64,000 nt of DNA from Pseudomonas nunensis. GTDB taxonomy: Bacteria; Pseudomonadota; Gammaproteobacteria; Pseudomonadales; Pseudomonadaceae. A program made the translations under genes and the position numbers. The notes under the pieces were generated by a model. The model was not told the DNA's origin. It was given only the letters and a program-made list of their open reading frames with translations, and ran no database searches. Position 1 is the first letter of the stretch; the number at the start of each line of letters is the position of its first letter. Of this stretch, positions 38,858-48,048 are shown piece by piece. The DNA is taken from the NCBI RefSeq assembly GCF_024296925.1, contig NZ_CP101125.1, positions 746,501 to 810,500 on the forward strand, written 5' to 3'.

Positions 38858-39668
38858 GCCTCTTTCCCTGCCTCCCGTGCCCGAGCCGCCGAAGGGCGAA
38901 CGACTAAAAAACAAAGTCGTGCTGCTCACCGGCGCGGCTCAAGGTATCGGCGAAGCCATCGTTGCGACGTTTGCCTGCCAGCAAGCCAGGCTGATCATCA
39001 GCGACATCCAGGGCGAAAAAGTCGAGAAAGTCGCGGCCCACTGGCGCGACAAAGGTTTTGACGTGCAAGCGATCAAGGCTGATGTATCGAACCAGCAAGA
39101 CCTGCACGCCATGGCCAGATTGGCCGTCGAACGCCACGGCCGCATCGACGTGCTGGTCAACTGCGCGGGGGTCAATGTGTTCTGTGATCCTCTGGAAATG
39201 ACCGAGGAAGACTGGCGCCGCTGCTTCGCTATTGACCTCGACGGCGCGTGGTTCGGCTGCAAGGCCGTGTTGCCGCAGATGATCGAGCAGGGCATCGGCA
39301 GCATCATCAACATCGCCTCGACCCATTCTTCCCACATTATTCCCGGCTGCTTTCCGTATCCGGTGGCCAAGCACGGTTTGCTCGGCCTGACCCGCGCCCT
39401 CGGCATCGAATACGCGCCGAAGGGCGTTCGCGTCAACGCCATCGCGCCGGGCTACATCGAAACCCAACTGAACGTCGATTACTGGAACGGTTTTGCCGAC
39501 CCCCAGGCCGAACGTCAGCGGGCCTTTGATCTGCATCCGCCGCGCCGCATCGGGCAGCCGATGGAAGTGGCGATGACGGCTGTTTTCCTGGCCAGTGATG
39601 AAGCGCCGTTCATCAATGCGTCATGCATCACCATCGATGGTGGGCGCTCGGTCATGTACCACGACTGA
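38850..39668 (+). CDS. SDR family sugar dehydrogenase (galactose/arabinose 1-dehydrogenase candidate)
   Basis: 272 aa. Extra Pro-rich N-terminus, then the SDR fold: TGAAQGIGEA cofactor motif (residues about 28-37), NCAG, catalytic Ser in NIASTHSS, YPVAK. APGYIETQLN follows. Lactonase, transporter and Dgo genes around it suggest oxidation of D-galactose (or L-arabinose, L-fucose) at C1. The start codon lies within the stop region of the leader ORF; AAAGGGAGCCGGG precedes it as Shine-Dalgarno. Confidence 0.88.
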   Translation: MAEPLSLPPVPEPPKGERLKNKVVLLTGAAQGIGEAIVATFACQQARLIISDIQGEKVEKVAAHWRDKGFDVQAIKADVSNQQDLHAMARLAVERHGRIDVLVNCAGVNVFCDPLEMTEEDWRRCFAIDLDGAWFGCKAVLPQMIEQGIGSIINIASTHSSHIIPGCFPYPVAKHGLLGLTRALGIEYAPKGVRVNAIAPGYIETQLNVDYWNGFADPQAERQRAFDLHPPRRIGQPMEVAMTAVFLASDEAPFINASCITIDGGRSVMYHD

Positions 39669-39707
39669 GCACATCGGGTTTCAGACGCGGAACTCCGTCC
39701 GAAATCC

Positions 39708-39721
39708 AATCATCATACGAT
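39708..39721 (-). promoter_or_regulatory. GntR operator copy upstream of araF
   Basis: Reverse complement reads ATCGTATGATGATT, identical to the element in the gntR promoter. It lies about 20 bp upstream of a possible TTGACC -35 (39741-39746). Confidence 0.65.
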
Positions 39722-39798
39722 ATGACTTTTGGCTACACGCTTGACCGCTGCATCGGTTTTCAAAATAACGCTCAAAAAAAATAACAAGGAGTCAGCTT

Positions 39799-40803
39799 AT
39801 GAATCGTCGTCCTGGGATCCGTTCCCTGTGCTGTGCCGCTTTGGCGGTCACGGCGGTCAGCCTGAGCAGTTCGCTGCTGGCGGCCGAGCAAGTGAAAATC
39901 GGTTTTCTGGTCAAGCAGGCTGAAGAGCCCTGGTTCCAGACCGAATGGGCCTTCGCCGAAAAGGCCGGCAAGGACAAAGGCTTCACCGTGATCAAGATCG
40001 CTGTGCCCGATGGCGAGAAAACCCTCTCGGCCATCGACAGCCTGGCGGCCAACGGTGCCAAAGGCTTTGTGATTTGCCCGCCAGACGTCGGCCTCGGCCC
40101 AGCCATCGTCGCCAAAGCCAAGGCCAACGGCTTGAAAGTGATGACTGTCGATGACCGTTTCGTCGATGCCAACGGCAAGTTCATGGAAGACGTGCCGTAC
40201 CTCGGCATGGCCGCGTTTGAAGTCGGCCAGAAACAGGGCACCGCCATGGCCACCGAAGCAAAAAAACGCGGCTGGGACTGGAAAGAAACCTACGCCGTGA
40301 TCAACACCTTCAACGAACTCGACACCGGCAAGAAACGCACCGACGGTTCGGCCAAGGCCTTGGAAGATGCCGGTTTCCCTAAAGACCACATCCTCTTCAC
40401 CGCACAGAAAACCCTCGACGTACCGGGCAGCATGGACGCCACCAACTCGGCCCTGGTGAAACTGCCAAGCGGCGCGAAAAACCTGATCATCGGCGGCATG
40501 AACGACAACACTGTGCTGGGCGGCGTGCGCGCCACCGAAAGCGCCGGGTTTACCGCCGCCAACGTGATCGGCATCGGCATCAACGGCACCGACGCCATCG
40601 GCGAACTGAAAAAGCCTAACAGCGGCTTCTTCGGCTCGATGCTGCCAAGCCCGCACATCGAAGGCTACAACACCGCCGCGATGATGTACGAGTGGGTCAC
40701 CACCGGCAAAGAACCGCCGAAATACACCGCCATGGATGACGTGACGCTGATCACTCGCGAGAACTTCAAGCAGGAACTGGAAAAGATCGGCCTGTGGAAT
40801 TGA
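39799..40803 (+). CDS. araF: L-arabinose-type sugar ABC transporter substrate-binding protein
   Basis: 334 aa. Sec signal peptide about residues 1-30 ending in SSLLAAE, then a periplasmic-binding type I fold close to AraF: VKIGFLVKQAEEPWFQTEWAF, ICPPDVGLGPAIV, VDDRFVDANG and GGMNDNTVLGGVRA. Periplasmic receptor for arabinose/galactose-like sugars (E. coli AraF binds both L-arabinose and D-galactose). Strong Shine-Dalgarno AAGGAG. First gene of araFGH. Confidence 0.93.
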   Translation: MNRRPGIRSLCCAALAVTAVSLSSSLLAAEQVKIGFLVKQAEEPWFQTEWAFAEKAGKDKGFTVIKIAVPDGEKTLSAIDSLAANGAKGFVICPPDVGLGPAIVAKAKANGLKVMTVDDRFVDANGKFMEDVPYLGMAAFEVGQKQGTAMATEAKKRGWDWKETYAVINTFNELDTGKKRTDGSAKALEDAGFPKDHILFTAQKTLDVPGSMDATNSALVKLPSGAKNLIIGGMNDNTVLGGVRATESAGFTAANVIGIGINGTDAIGELKKPNSGFFGSMLPSPHIEGYNTAAMMYEWVTTGKEPPKYTAMDDVTLITRENFKQELEKIGLWN

Positions 40804-40867
40804 AGGCCGGTTGATTTCATCGGCGGCCCTGGCGACGGGGCTGCCTGATCTGTGTGATGAGGTGGTT

Positions 40868-42409
40868 ATGCAAGCGCAAACACAAACACAAGAACACGTC
40901 GGCGGCAGCTTGCGCTTCAACGGGATCGGCAAGACCTTTCCCGGGGTGAAGGCGCTGGACGGCATCAGCTTCGTCGCGCATCCGGGGCAGGTGCATGCCT
41001 TGATGGGCGAGAACGGCGCCGGCAAATCGACGTTGCTGAAAATCCTCGGCGGCGCCTACATTCCGAGCAGCGGCGACCTGCAGATCGGCGAGCGGACGAT
41101 GGCCTTCAAGTCCACTGCCGACAGCATCGCAAGCCGCGTCGCAGTGATCCACCAGGAGCTGCATCTGGTCCCGGAAATGACCGTCGCGGAGAACCTGTTC
41201 CTTGGGCACCTGCCGGCCAGTTTCGGCCTGATCAATCGCAGCACGTTGCGCCAGCAAGCGTTGGCCTGCCTCAAGGGCCTGGCGGATGAAATCGATCCGC
41301 AAGAGAAAGTCGGGCGCCTGTCCCTCGGTCAGCGGCAATTGGTGGAAATCGCCAAGGCGTTGTCCCGTGGTGCGCATGTGATTGCGTTCGACGAACCGAC
41401 CAGCAGCCTCTCGGCCCGGGAGATCGATCGCTTGATGGCGATCATCGGTCGCTTGCGGGATGAAGGCAAAGTGGTGCTCTACGTTTCCCATCGCATGGAA
41501 GAAGTGTTCCGCATCTGCAACGCGGTGACCGTGTTCAAGGATGGCCGCTTCGTGCGCACCTTCGAGAACATGAGTGAACTGACCCACGACCAGCTAGTGA
41601 CCTGCATGGTCGGTCGCGATATCCAGGACATCTATGATTACCGCCCGCGTCAGCGCGGTGCGGTGGCGCTGAAGGTCGACGGTTTGCTCGGGCCTGGCCT
41701 GCGTGAGCCGGTGAGTTTCGAGGTGCACAAAGGCGAAATCCTCGGGCTGTTCGGTTTGGTCGGGGCAGGGCGCACCGAGCTGTTTCGCATGCTCAGCGGC
41801 CTGACCCGCAACACCGCCGGACGCCTGGAGCTGCGCGGCCATGAACTGAAACTGCGCTCACCGCGCGATGCGATAGCCGCCGGGGTTCTGCTGTGCCCCG
41901 AGGACCGCAAGAAGGAGGGCATCATGCCGCTCTCCAGCGTCGCCGAGAACATCAACATCAGCGCGCGCAAGTCCCATTCCACCTTCGGTTGCCTGTTGCG
42001 TGGCCTGTGGGAAAAGGGCAACGCCGACAAGCAGATCGCCGCGCTGAAAGTGAAGACGCCGAGCGCGTCGCAGAAAATCATGTACCTGTCTGGTGGCAAT
42101 CAGCAGAAGGCGATTCTCGGTCGCTGGCTGTCGATGCCGATGAAAGTCCTGCTGCTCGACGAACCGACTCGCGGCATCGATATCGGCGCCAAAGCCGAGA
42201 TCTACCAGATCATCCATAACCTCGCGGCCAGTGGCATTGCGGTGATCGTGGTGTCCAGCGACTTGATGGAAGTCATGGGCATTTCCGACCGCATCCTGGT
42301 GCTGTGCGAAGGCGCGATGCGCGGCGAGCTGTCCCGCGACGAGGCCAATGAATCCAACCTGCTGCAACTGGCTTTGCCGCGCCAACGCGCTGACGGCGTG
42401 GCGAATTGA
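40868..42409 (+). CDS. araG: Sugar ABC transporter ATP-binding protein
   Basis: 513 aa from the ATG at 40868; the frame is open back to 40811 but without a start signal. Two fused ABC domains: first has GENGAGKST, LSLGQRQLVEIAKAL and FDEPTSSLS; second has the degenerate Walker A VGAGRTE, LSGGNQQKAILGRWL and LDEPTRGIDIG. This pattern is usual for AraG/RbsA/MglA. Energises uptake with AraF and AraH. Confidence 0.95.
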   Translation: MQAQTQTQEHVGGSLRFNGIGKTFPGVKALDGISFVAHPGQVHALMGENGAGKSTLLKILGGAYIPSSGDLQIGERTMAFKSTADSIASRVAVIHQELHLVPEMTVAENLFLGHLPASFGLINRSTLRQQALACLKGLADEIDPQEKVGRLSLGQRQLVEIAKALSRGAHVIAFDEPTSSLSAREIDRLMAIIGRLRDEGKVVLYVSHRMEEVFRICNAVTVFKDGRFVRTFENMSELTHDQLVTCMVGRDIQDIYDYRPRQRGAVALKVDGLLGPGLREPVSFEVHKGEILGLFGLVGAGRTELFRMLSGLTRNTAGRLELRGHELKLRSPRDAIAAGVLLCPEDRKKEGIMPLSSVAENINISARKSHSTFGCLLRGLWEKGNADKQIAALKVKTPSASQKIMYLSGGNQQKAILGRWLSMPMKVLLLDEPTRGIDIGAKAEIYQIIHNLAASGIAVIVVSSDLMEVMGISDRILVLCEGAMRGELSRDEANESNLLQLALPRQRADGVAN

Positions 42410-42418
42410 GAGGTAATT

Positions 42419-43390
42419 ATGATGACTATCCAAAACAACGCTCTGCCTACCCAGCGCAAACCCCTGGACCTGCGGCGTTTTCTTGATGACTGGGTCATGC
42501 TGCTGGCGGCCATCGCCATCTTCGTCGCCTGCACCTTGCTGATCGACAACTTCCTCTCGCCACTGAACATGCGCGGCCTGGGCCTGGCGATTTCCACCAC
42601 CGGGATCGCCGCGTGCACCATGTTGTATTGCCTGGCGTCCGGGCATTTCGACTTGTCGGTGGGTTCGGTGATTGCTTGCGCCGGCGTGGTCGCGGCGGTG
42701 GTGATGCGTGACACCGACAGCGTGTTCCTCGGCGTCGCGGCAGCGCTGTTCATGGGGCTGATTGTTGGGTTGATCAACGGGATCGTGATCGCCAAGTTAC
42801 GCGTCAATGCCTTGATTACCACGTTGGCGACCATGCAGATCGTGCGCGGCCTGGCGTACATTTTTGCCAACGGCAAAGCGGTGGGCGTGTCCCAGGAACA
42901 GTTCTTCGTGTTCGGCAATGGCCAGTTGTTCGGCGTGCCGGTGCCGATCCTGATCACCATCGTGTGCTTCCTGTTTTTCGGCTGGCTGCTGAACTACACC
43001 ACCTACGGCCGCAACACCATGGCCATCGGCGGTAACCAGGAAGCGGCGTTGCTGGCCGGGGTCAACGTGGACCGGACCAAGATCATCATCTTCGCCGTGC
43101 ATGGTTTGATCGGCGCGTTGGCCGGGGTGATCCTGGCGTCGCGCATGACCTCGGGCCAACCGATGATTGGCCAGGGTTTTGAGCTGACCGTGATTTCGGC
43201 GTGTGTGTTGGGTGGGGTGTCGCTGAGCGGCGGGATCGGCATGATCCGGCATGTGATTGCCGGGGTGTTGATTCTGGCGATCATCGAGAACGCGATGAAC
43301 CTGAAGAACATCGATACGTTTTATCAGTATGTAATTCGCGGTTCGATTCTCTTGCTGGCCGTCGTGATTGACCGTCTGAAGCAGCGCTGA
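42419..43390 (+). CDS. araH: L-arabinose-type sugar ABC transporter permease
   Basis: 323 aa with about eight to ten TM segments and the BPD_transp_2 family motif around residues 225-260 (GGNQEAALLAGVNVDRTKI). AGAGGT lies upstream; a double ATG gives an alternative start one codon later. Completes the AraFGH-type importer. Confidence 0.94.
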   Translation: MMTIQNNALPTQRKPLDLRRFLDDWVMLLAAIAIFVACTLLIDNFLSPLNMRGLGLAISTTGIAACTMLYCLASGHFDLSVGSVIACAGVVAAVVMRDTDSVFLGVAAALFMGLIVGLINGIVIAKLRVNALITTLATMQIVRGLAYIFANGKAVGVSQEQFFVFGNGQLFGVPVPILITIVCFLFFGWLLNYTTYGRNTMAIGGNQEAALLAGVNVDRTKIIIFAVHGLIGALAGVILASRMTSGQPMIGQGFELTVISACVLGGVSLSGGIGMIRHVIAGVLILAIIENAMNLKNIDTFYQYVIRGSILLLAVVIDRLKQR

Positions 43391-43413
43391 GATTTTTGTT
43401 GATCTGACTGACG

Positions 43414-43508
43414 CCTTCGCGGGCAAGCCTCGCTCCTACGGGTTGTGTGTCGTGCGCAAATTTTGCGGCTGACATTTAACCTGTAGGAGCGAGGCTTGCC
43501 CGCGAAGG
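43414..43508. repeat. REP pair, GTAGGAGCGAGGCTTG type
   Basis: Inverted copies of CCTTCGCGGGCAAGCCTCGC about 45 bp apart, separating araH from the yeg-like cluster. Confidence 0.9.
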
Positions 43509-43615
43509 CTTTGTACCTGACACCTCCCATTCCGCGCATCGCCTTAGCCACCTCCCGTCACCTCCCCAAAAATATCCCTTGCTCGCCCGACCCTGTTTCG
43601 GTTATCACTTTGTAC

Positions 43616-44329
43616 ATGATTAGACAGGTTCGATTTGACAAGAAACAACGGGTGGTCGACGAACTCATCCGGCGCATCGAAAGCGGCCTCATGGAGGACG
43701 GCTTTCTGTTGCCGGGCGAGCATCAGTTGGCTCAAGAATTCAAGGTCAGCCGCGGCACGCTGCGTGAAGCCCTGGCCGAACTGAAGAGGCGCAACTACAT
43801 CGCCACGCAAAGCGGAGTCGGCTCAATCGTCACCTTCGACGGCGTGGTGCTCGATCAGCGCAGCGGCTGGGCCCAGGCTCTCGCGGACAGCGGGGCGCTG
43901 GTCAACACCGAAGTGCTGCGGTTGGAGGCGATCAGTCGTCCTGACCTGCTGTCGCGCTTCGGCACCGACAAATTCATCACTCTCGACCGTCGCCGCCGGG
44001 CCAATGACGGCACGTTGGTGTCCCTTGAACGCTCACTGATTCCCGCCACTGGCACCCTGGAAAGTCTGCCGCGAGTGGGCCTGATCGATAACTCGTTGAC
44101 CATCACCCTGGCCGCCTACGGTTACATCGGCGAACGCGGTGACCAGTGGATCGGCGCCGAGCCGCTGAACGCCGAGGATGCCGAATTGCTCGGTCGTCCG
44201 CTCGGCACGGTATTCCTCAAGGCTCTGCGCACTACGTACGACCGTCAGGGCCGGTTCATGGAACAGGTCGAAAGTTTGCTCGACCCCGTACATTTCCGTC
44301 TGCACCTGCAATTTGGAGAGTCAAAGTGA
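43616..44329 (+). CDS. GntR/HutC (UTRA) regulator, YegW-like
   Basis: 237 aa from the ATG at 43616 (MIRQVRFDKKQRVVDEL). Winged HTH about residues 10-70 (HQLAQEFKVSRGTLREALAELKRRNYI) and a UTRA ligand domain. A longer frame from 43496 has no start signal. No Shine-Dalgarno is visible; a weak TTGCTC-N18-TATCAC promoter ends 7 bp before the ATG. Same-strand, 4-nt overlap with the ADP-ribosylglycohydrolase-type gene. With the next three genes it parallels E. coli yegW-yegTUV. Confidence 0.88.
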   Translation: MIRQVRFDKKQRVVDELIRRIESGLMEDGFLLPGEHQLAQEFKVSRGTLREALAELKRRNYIATQSGVGSIVTFDGVVLDQRSGWAQALADSGALVNTEVLRLEAISRPDLLSRFGTDKFITLDRRRRANDGTLVSLERSLIPATGTLESLPRVGLIDNSLTITLAAYGYIGERGDQWIGAEPLNAEDAELLGRPLGTVFLKALRTTYDRQGRFMEQVESLLDPVHFRLHLQFGESK

Positions 44330-45324
44330 CCGCGCTCAATCGTGCCTTGGGCGCGTTCTATGGGCTGGCTCTGGGCGACGCCCTGGGCATGCCGACCCAA
44401 TCCCTGAGCCGTGCCGAGATCAAGGCGCGCTTCGGCGAAATCACCGACCTGGAAGATGCCGGCCCCGATCAACCGATCGCCGCCAACATGCCCAAGGGCT
44501 CGATCACCGACGACACTGAACAGGCGATCCTGGTCGGTCAGTTGCTGATCGAAGGCGAAGGCTGGATCGAGCCTTCGATGCTCGCTCAACGGCTGATCGA
44601 ATGGGAAGCCGAGATGCAGGCCAAGGGCTCGCAGGATTTGCTCGGCCCATCGACCAAACGCGCGATCGAGATGATCCTCGCCGGTCATTCGCCGGAAGAA
44701 GCGGGGCGCTACGGCACCACCAATGGCGCGGCGATGCGTATTACGCCAGTCGGGATCGCGGCGGATGTCGCCGATCCGGAACGCTTCATCACGGCAGTAG
44801 TGCAGGCCTGCCAGGTTACTCACAACACCACGCTGGGGATTTCCAGCGCGGCGGCGGTGGCGGCAGTGGTTTCGGCCGGCATCAACGGCATGGACCTCGG
44901 CGAGGCTTTGAACCTGGGCATGCAAATCGCCCAGCAAGCGGAAAGCCATGGCCACTGGGTCGCGGGTGGCCGCATCGCCTCGCGGATCAGTTGGGCGCGG
45001 ACCATCAGCATCGACAGCGACAAGGCCTTGCTGGCCGACTTGCTCTACGACGTGATCGGCACGTCGGTAGCCTCGCAGGAGTCGGTGGTGGTGTCGTTTG
45101 CCCTGGCCCAGCAAGTGGCCATCGGTGAGATGAGCGCCTTCGACGCCGTGTGCATGGCCGCGAGCCTGGGTGGCGACACCGACACCATCGCGGCAATTCT
45201 CGGCGCGATGCTCGGGGCTTGCCTGGGGCTGGAGAGCTGGCCGGCAGCGATGATCGAAAAGGTCAAAACCGTGAATGGTCTGGAGCTGGAACCCCTTGTG
45301 CAGGGGCTGTTGGCTCTGCGCTGA
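44326..45324 (+). CDS. ADP-ribosylglycohydrolase family protein (YegU-like)
   Basis: 332 aa, GTG start overlapping the regulator stop. ARH/DraG fold: LGDALGMPTQ, ITDDTEQAI (metal-binding Thr-Asp-Asp), and C-terminal GGDTDTIAAILGAMLGA with the second metal-ligand set. All catalytic Asp are present, so an active N-glycoside or N-ribosyl hydrolase is likely. The genomic company (kinase, nucleobase-type permease) argues for a small-molecule riboside rather than an ADP-ribosylated protein. Confidence 0.9.
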   Translation: MTALNRALGAFYGLALGDALGMPTQSLSRAEIKARFGEITDLEDAGPDQPIAANMPKGSITDDTEQAILVGQLLIEGEGWIEPSMLAQRLIEWEAEMQAKGSQDLLGPSTKRAIEMILAGHSPEEAGRYGTTNGAAMRITPVGIAADVADPERFITAVVQACQVTHNTTLGISSAAAVAAVVSAGINGMDLGEALNLGMQIAQQAESHGHWVAGGRIASRISWARTISIDSDKALLADLLYDVIGTSVASQESVVVSFALAQQVAIGEMSAFDAVCMAASLGGDTDTIAAILGAMLGACLGLESWPAAMIEKVKTVNGLELEPLVQGLLALR

Positions 45325-45337
45325 TCGGACGGGCCCC

Positions 45338-45420
45338 ATCGCGAGCAAGCTCGCTCCCACAAGGGATAGTGCAAGCCTTCAGGTACACGCTGTACCTGTG
45401 GGAGCGAGCTTGCTCGCGAT
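45338..45420. repeat. REP pair, GCGAGCAAGCTCGC core
   Basis: ATCGCGAGCAAGCTCGCTCC and its inverse around a short spacer that itself has a CAGGTAC..GTACCTG repeat. Located between the hydrolase and permease genes, within the putative operon. Confidence 0.88.
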
Positions 45421-45546
45421 AGGCGCACCGCCGACCTGAATTTTTCACCTGCAACGGAAAGCACGAATACGGCCAGGACTGCCGGGATGTTATGTCGACT
45501 TCCGAAACTGCCCACAACCAAAACAATGGCAACAGGAGCATCCATC

Positions 45547-47013
45547 ATGAGTTCATCGAACGCCGGGCCAAGCGCCGGGCAACTGGAAACCCGTGGCATC
45601 GAGCCGGTCCCGGAAAGCGAGTGCAACGGGCATCCGCTGCAACTGTTCTGGGTCTGGTTCGCCGCCAACATCTCGATCCTCGGCCTGCCGTTGGGCGCGA
45701 CCCTCGTGGCTTTTCGCGGCCTGGCAATCTGGCAGGCAATCATCGTCGCGATCCTCGGTGCTGCCGGTTCGTTCGCGGTGGTCGGGATCATCTCCATCGC
45801 CGGCCGGCGTGGTCGCGCACCGAGCCTGACCCTGTCCCGAGCGATCTTCGGCGTTCGTGGCAACATCGGTCCGACCGTGGTCTCGCTGATGTCGCGCCTG
45901 GGTTGGGAAACCGTCAACACCACCACCGCCGCGTTCGTGTTGCTGTCGTTGTGCTCGATCCTGTTCGGCTCGCCTGTGGAAGCGAAAAGCGCTCCCGTCT
46001 TGACGCTGATCTTCATCGCGATTTTCGTCCTGCTGACCCTGTCGGTGTCCGGCCTCGGCCACGCCACGTTGCTGGTGATCCAGAAGTGGGCGACCTACGT
46101 GTTCGGCGCGCTGAACATCCTGGTCGGCGGCTTCCTGTGCGCCACCATCGACTGGAGCGCGGTGTTCAACGCCACGCCGGCACCGCTGAGCGCCATGATC
46201 ATCGGCGTCGGCACCATGGCTGCCGGCACCGGGATCGGCTGGGCCAACGCCGGTGCCGACATGTCGCGCTACCAGCACAAGAGCGTCAAAGCCGTGCGCC
46301 TGGTAGCCTCGGCCGCATTCGGTGCGGGGATTCCGTTGGTGCTGCTGATCACCCTCGGTGGCCTGCTGTCGGTGGGCAACAACGACCTGGCCCAGGCCAC
46401 TGACCCGATCATCGCGATCCGCGACATGCTGCCGACCTGGATGGCCGTGCCGTACCTGATCACTGCATTCGGCGGGCTGCTGCTGTCGAATAACCTGTCG
46501 GTGTATTCCGCCGGTTTGACCACGTTGACCCTCGGTTTGAAGGTCCCTCGGGTCTACGCGGTGGTGGTCGATATCGTCGCGATCTTCGCTGGTTCGATCT
46601 ACTTCATGCTGATTGCCGACAGCTTCTACGGCCCGTTCATCACCTTCATTTCCCTGCTGGCGGTGCCGATCACTGCGTGGGTCGGGATCTTCGTGGTCGA
46701 CTTGATTCATCGTCATTACTACAGCCCCAAAGACTTGCTGGACGTCAGCCCGAGCAGCGCCTATTGGTATCGCGGCGGTGTCGAATGGCGAGCTTTCGGC
46801 GCGTGGGCGTTCGCGATCGTGCTGGGTTTCAGCTTCACCACCATCGGCACCACGGCTGAAAACATCTGGTTCCGCGGCTTCCTGTCCGACTCGTATCTGG
46901 GGCATAACGGCCTCGGCTGGATCGTGACCTTCCTGGTAGCCGGCGGGATTTACTTTGTACTCGGCGGGGCCAAGGATCGTCGTGCTGCAATGATCGAGAA
47001 TGCTCATGCCTAA
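45547..47013 (+). CDS. NCS1-family purine/cytosine permease
   Basis: 488 aa from the ATG at 45547 with AGGAG upstream; frames reaching 45487 lack start signals. About 12 TM helices; NCS1 hallmarks include LFWVWFAANISILGLPLGA (substrate region TM1) and GWANAGADMSRY (TM6). Imports nucleobases, nucleosides or related compounds by ion symport. In E. coli the place of this gene in the cluster is taken by the unrelated nucleoside MFS carrier YegT. Overlaps the kinase gene by a few bases. Confidence 0.92.
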   Translation: MSSSNAGPSAGQLETRGIEPVPESECNGHPLQLFWVWFAANISILGLPLGATLVAFRGLAIWQAIIVAILGAAGSFAVVGIISIAGRRGRAPSLTLSRAIFGVRGNIGPTVVSLMSRLGWETVNTTTAAFVLLSLCSILFGSPVEAKSAPVLTLIFIAIFVLLTLSVSGLGHATLLVIQKWATYVFGALNILVGGFLCATIDWSAVFNATPAPLSAMIIGVGTMAAGTGIGWANAGADMSRYQHKSVKAVRLVASAAFGAGIPLVLLITLGGLLSVGNNDLAQATDPIIAIRDMLPTWMAVPYLITAFGGLLLSNNLSVYSAGLTTLTLGLKVPRVYAVVVDIVAIFAGSIYFMLIADSFYGPFITFISLLAVPITAWVGIFVVDLIHRHYYSPKDLLDVSPSSAYWYRGGVEWRAFGAWAFAIVLGFSFTTIGTTAENIWFRGFLSDSYLGHNGLGWIVTFLVAGGIYFVLGGAKDRRAAMIENAHA

Positions 47014-47935
47014 GATGTTGCATACCGGCCAGGTCATCATCGACCTGGTCATGGCCGTGGACAAACTGCCCCAGGCCGGCGGCGACGTACTGGCGCAATC
47101 CGCCAGTTTCGAGGCCGGCGGTGGCTTCAATGTAATGGCTGCCGCCCAGCGTAATGGTTTGTCGGTGGTCTATCTCGGCCGCCATGGCACCGGCCGTTTC
47201 GGGGATTTGGCCCGAGAAGCGATGAAGGCTGAAGGCATCCGAATCGGCATCGGCCACAAAGCCGAGCGCGACACGGGTTTGTGTGTCGCCGTGACTGACG
47301 CTTCGGCCGAACGCAGTTTCATTTCCTACATCGGCGCTGAAGGTGAAGTCAGCGCTGAAGACCTGGGGAGTGCGCCGGCCGAGGCGGGTGACTATGTCTA
47401 CGTCAGCGGCTACAGCCTGTTGCATGTCGGTAAAGCTCAGGCGCTGGTGGACTGGGTGCTGGCGTTGCCGAAAGGGATCAACGTGATTTTCGATCCGGGC
47501 CCGTTGGTGGATTCACCGGATGAGCCGTTGATGAAAGCGCTGCTGGCGCGGATTGATGTGTGGACCAGCAACGGTGTCGAGGCGCTGCGGTTTACCGGGG
47601 CGTCGGACATTGCCGAGGCGCTGGATCGGTTGGTCGAGCATCTGCCGGCCGATGTGTTGATGGTGGTTCGCGATGGGCCGCAGGGTTGCTGGATCAGCCA
47701 GCATGGCGAGCGTCAGCATGTACCGGGTTTCAAGGTTGAAGCGGTGGACAGCAATGGCGCCGGGGATGCGCACGCCGGAGTGTTTGTGGCCGGGTTGGCG
47801 CAAGGGCTGCCGGTGATTGAGGCGGCGCGGCGGGCGAATGCGGCGGCTGCATTGGCGGTCACTCGGTGGGGGCCGGCGACTTCGCCGGGGACGGCTGAGG
47901 TGGATGCGTTAATTCGCGAGACGTTCGGCGGCTGA
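47006..47935 (+). CDS. PfkB-family carbohydrate/nucleoside kinase (YegV-like)
   Basis: 309 aa from the ATG at 47006 (the ATG at 47000 is possible). Ribokinase-fold: GGGFNVMAAAQRNG near residue 37, and DSNGAGDAHAGVFVAGL near residue 250, containing the catalytic Asp and anion hole GAGD. Phosphorylates a sugar or nucleoside released by, or imported with, the neighbouring gene products. Overlaps the permease stop by 8 nt. Confidence 0.92.
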   Translation: MPKMLHTGQVIIDLVMAVDKLPQAGGDVLAQSASFEAGGGFNVMAAAQRNGLSVVYLGRHGTGRFGDLAREAMKAEGIRIGIGHKAERDTGLCVAVTDASAERSFISYIGAEGEVSAEDLGSAPAEAGDYVYVSGYSLLHVGKAQALVDWVLALPKGINVIFDPGPLVDSPDEPLMKALLARIDVWTSNGVEALRFTGASDIAEALDRLVEHLPADVLMVVRDGPQGCWISQHGERQHVPGFKVEAVDSNGAGDAHAGVFVAGLAQGLPVIEAARRANAAAALAVTRWGPATSPGTAEVDALIRETFGG

Positions 47936-47950
47936 CCAGCCGCTGACGCA

Positions 47951-48048
47951 ACCTGTGGCGAGGGAGCTTGCTCCCGCTGGACTGCGCAGCAGGCCCATTT
48001 TTAGGGCCGCTTTGCGCCCCAGCGGGAGCAAGCTCCCTCGCCACAGGT
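47951..48048. repeat. Paired palindrome, GTGGCGAGGGAGCTTGCTCCCGCTGG type
   Basis: A third REP class: inverted ACCTGTGGCGAGGGAGC... copies about 98 bp end to end. The rest of the 323-bp gap to 48258 shows no other clear element. Confidence 0.88.

Noticed and set aside
45553..47130. 525-codon minus-strand frame
   Set aside because: Antisense to the NCS1 permease; low-complexity His/Gln/Arg-rich composition is typical of shadow frames.
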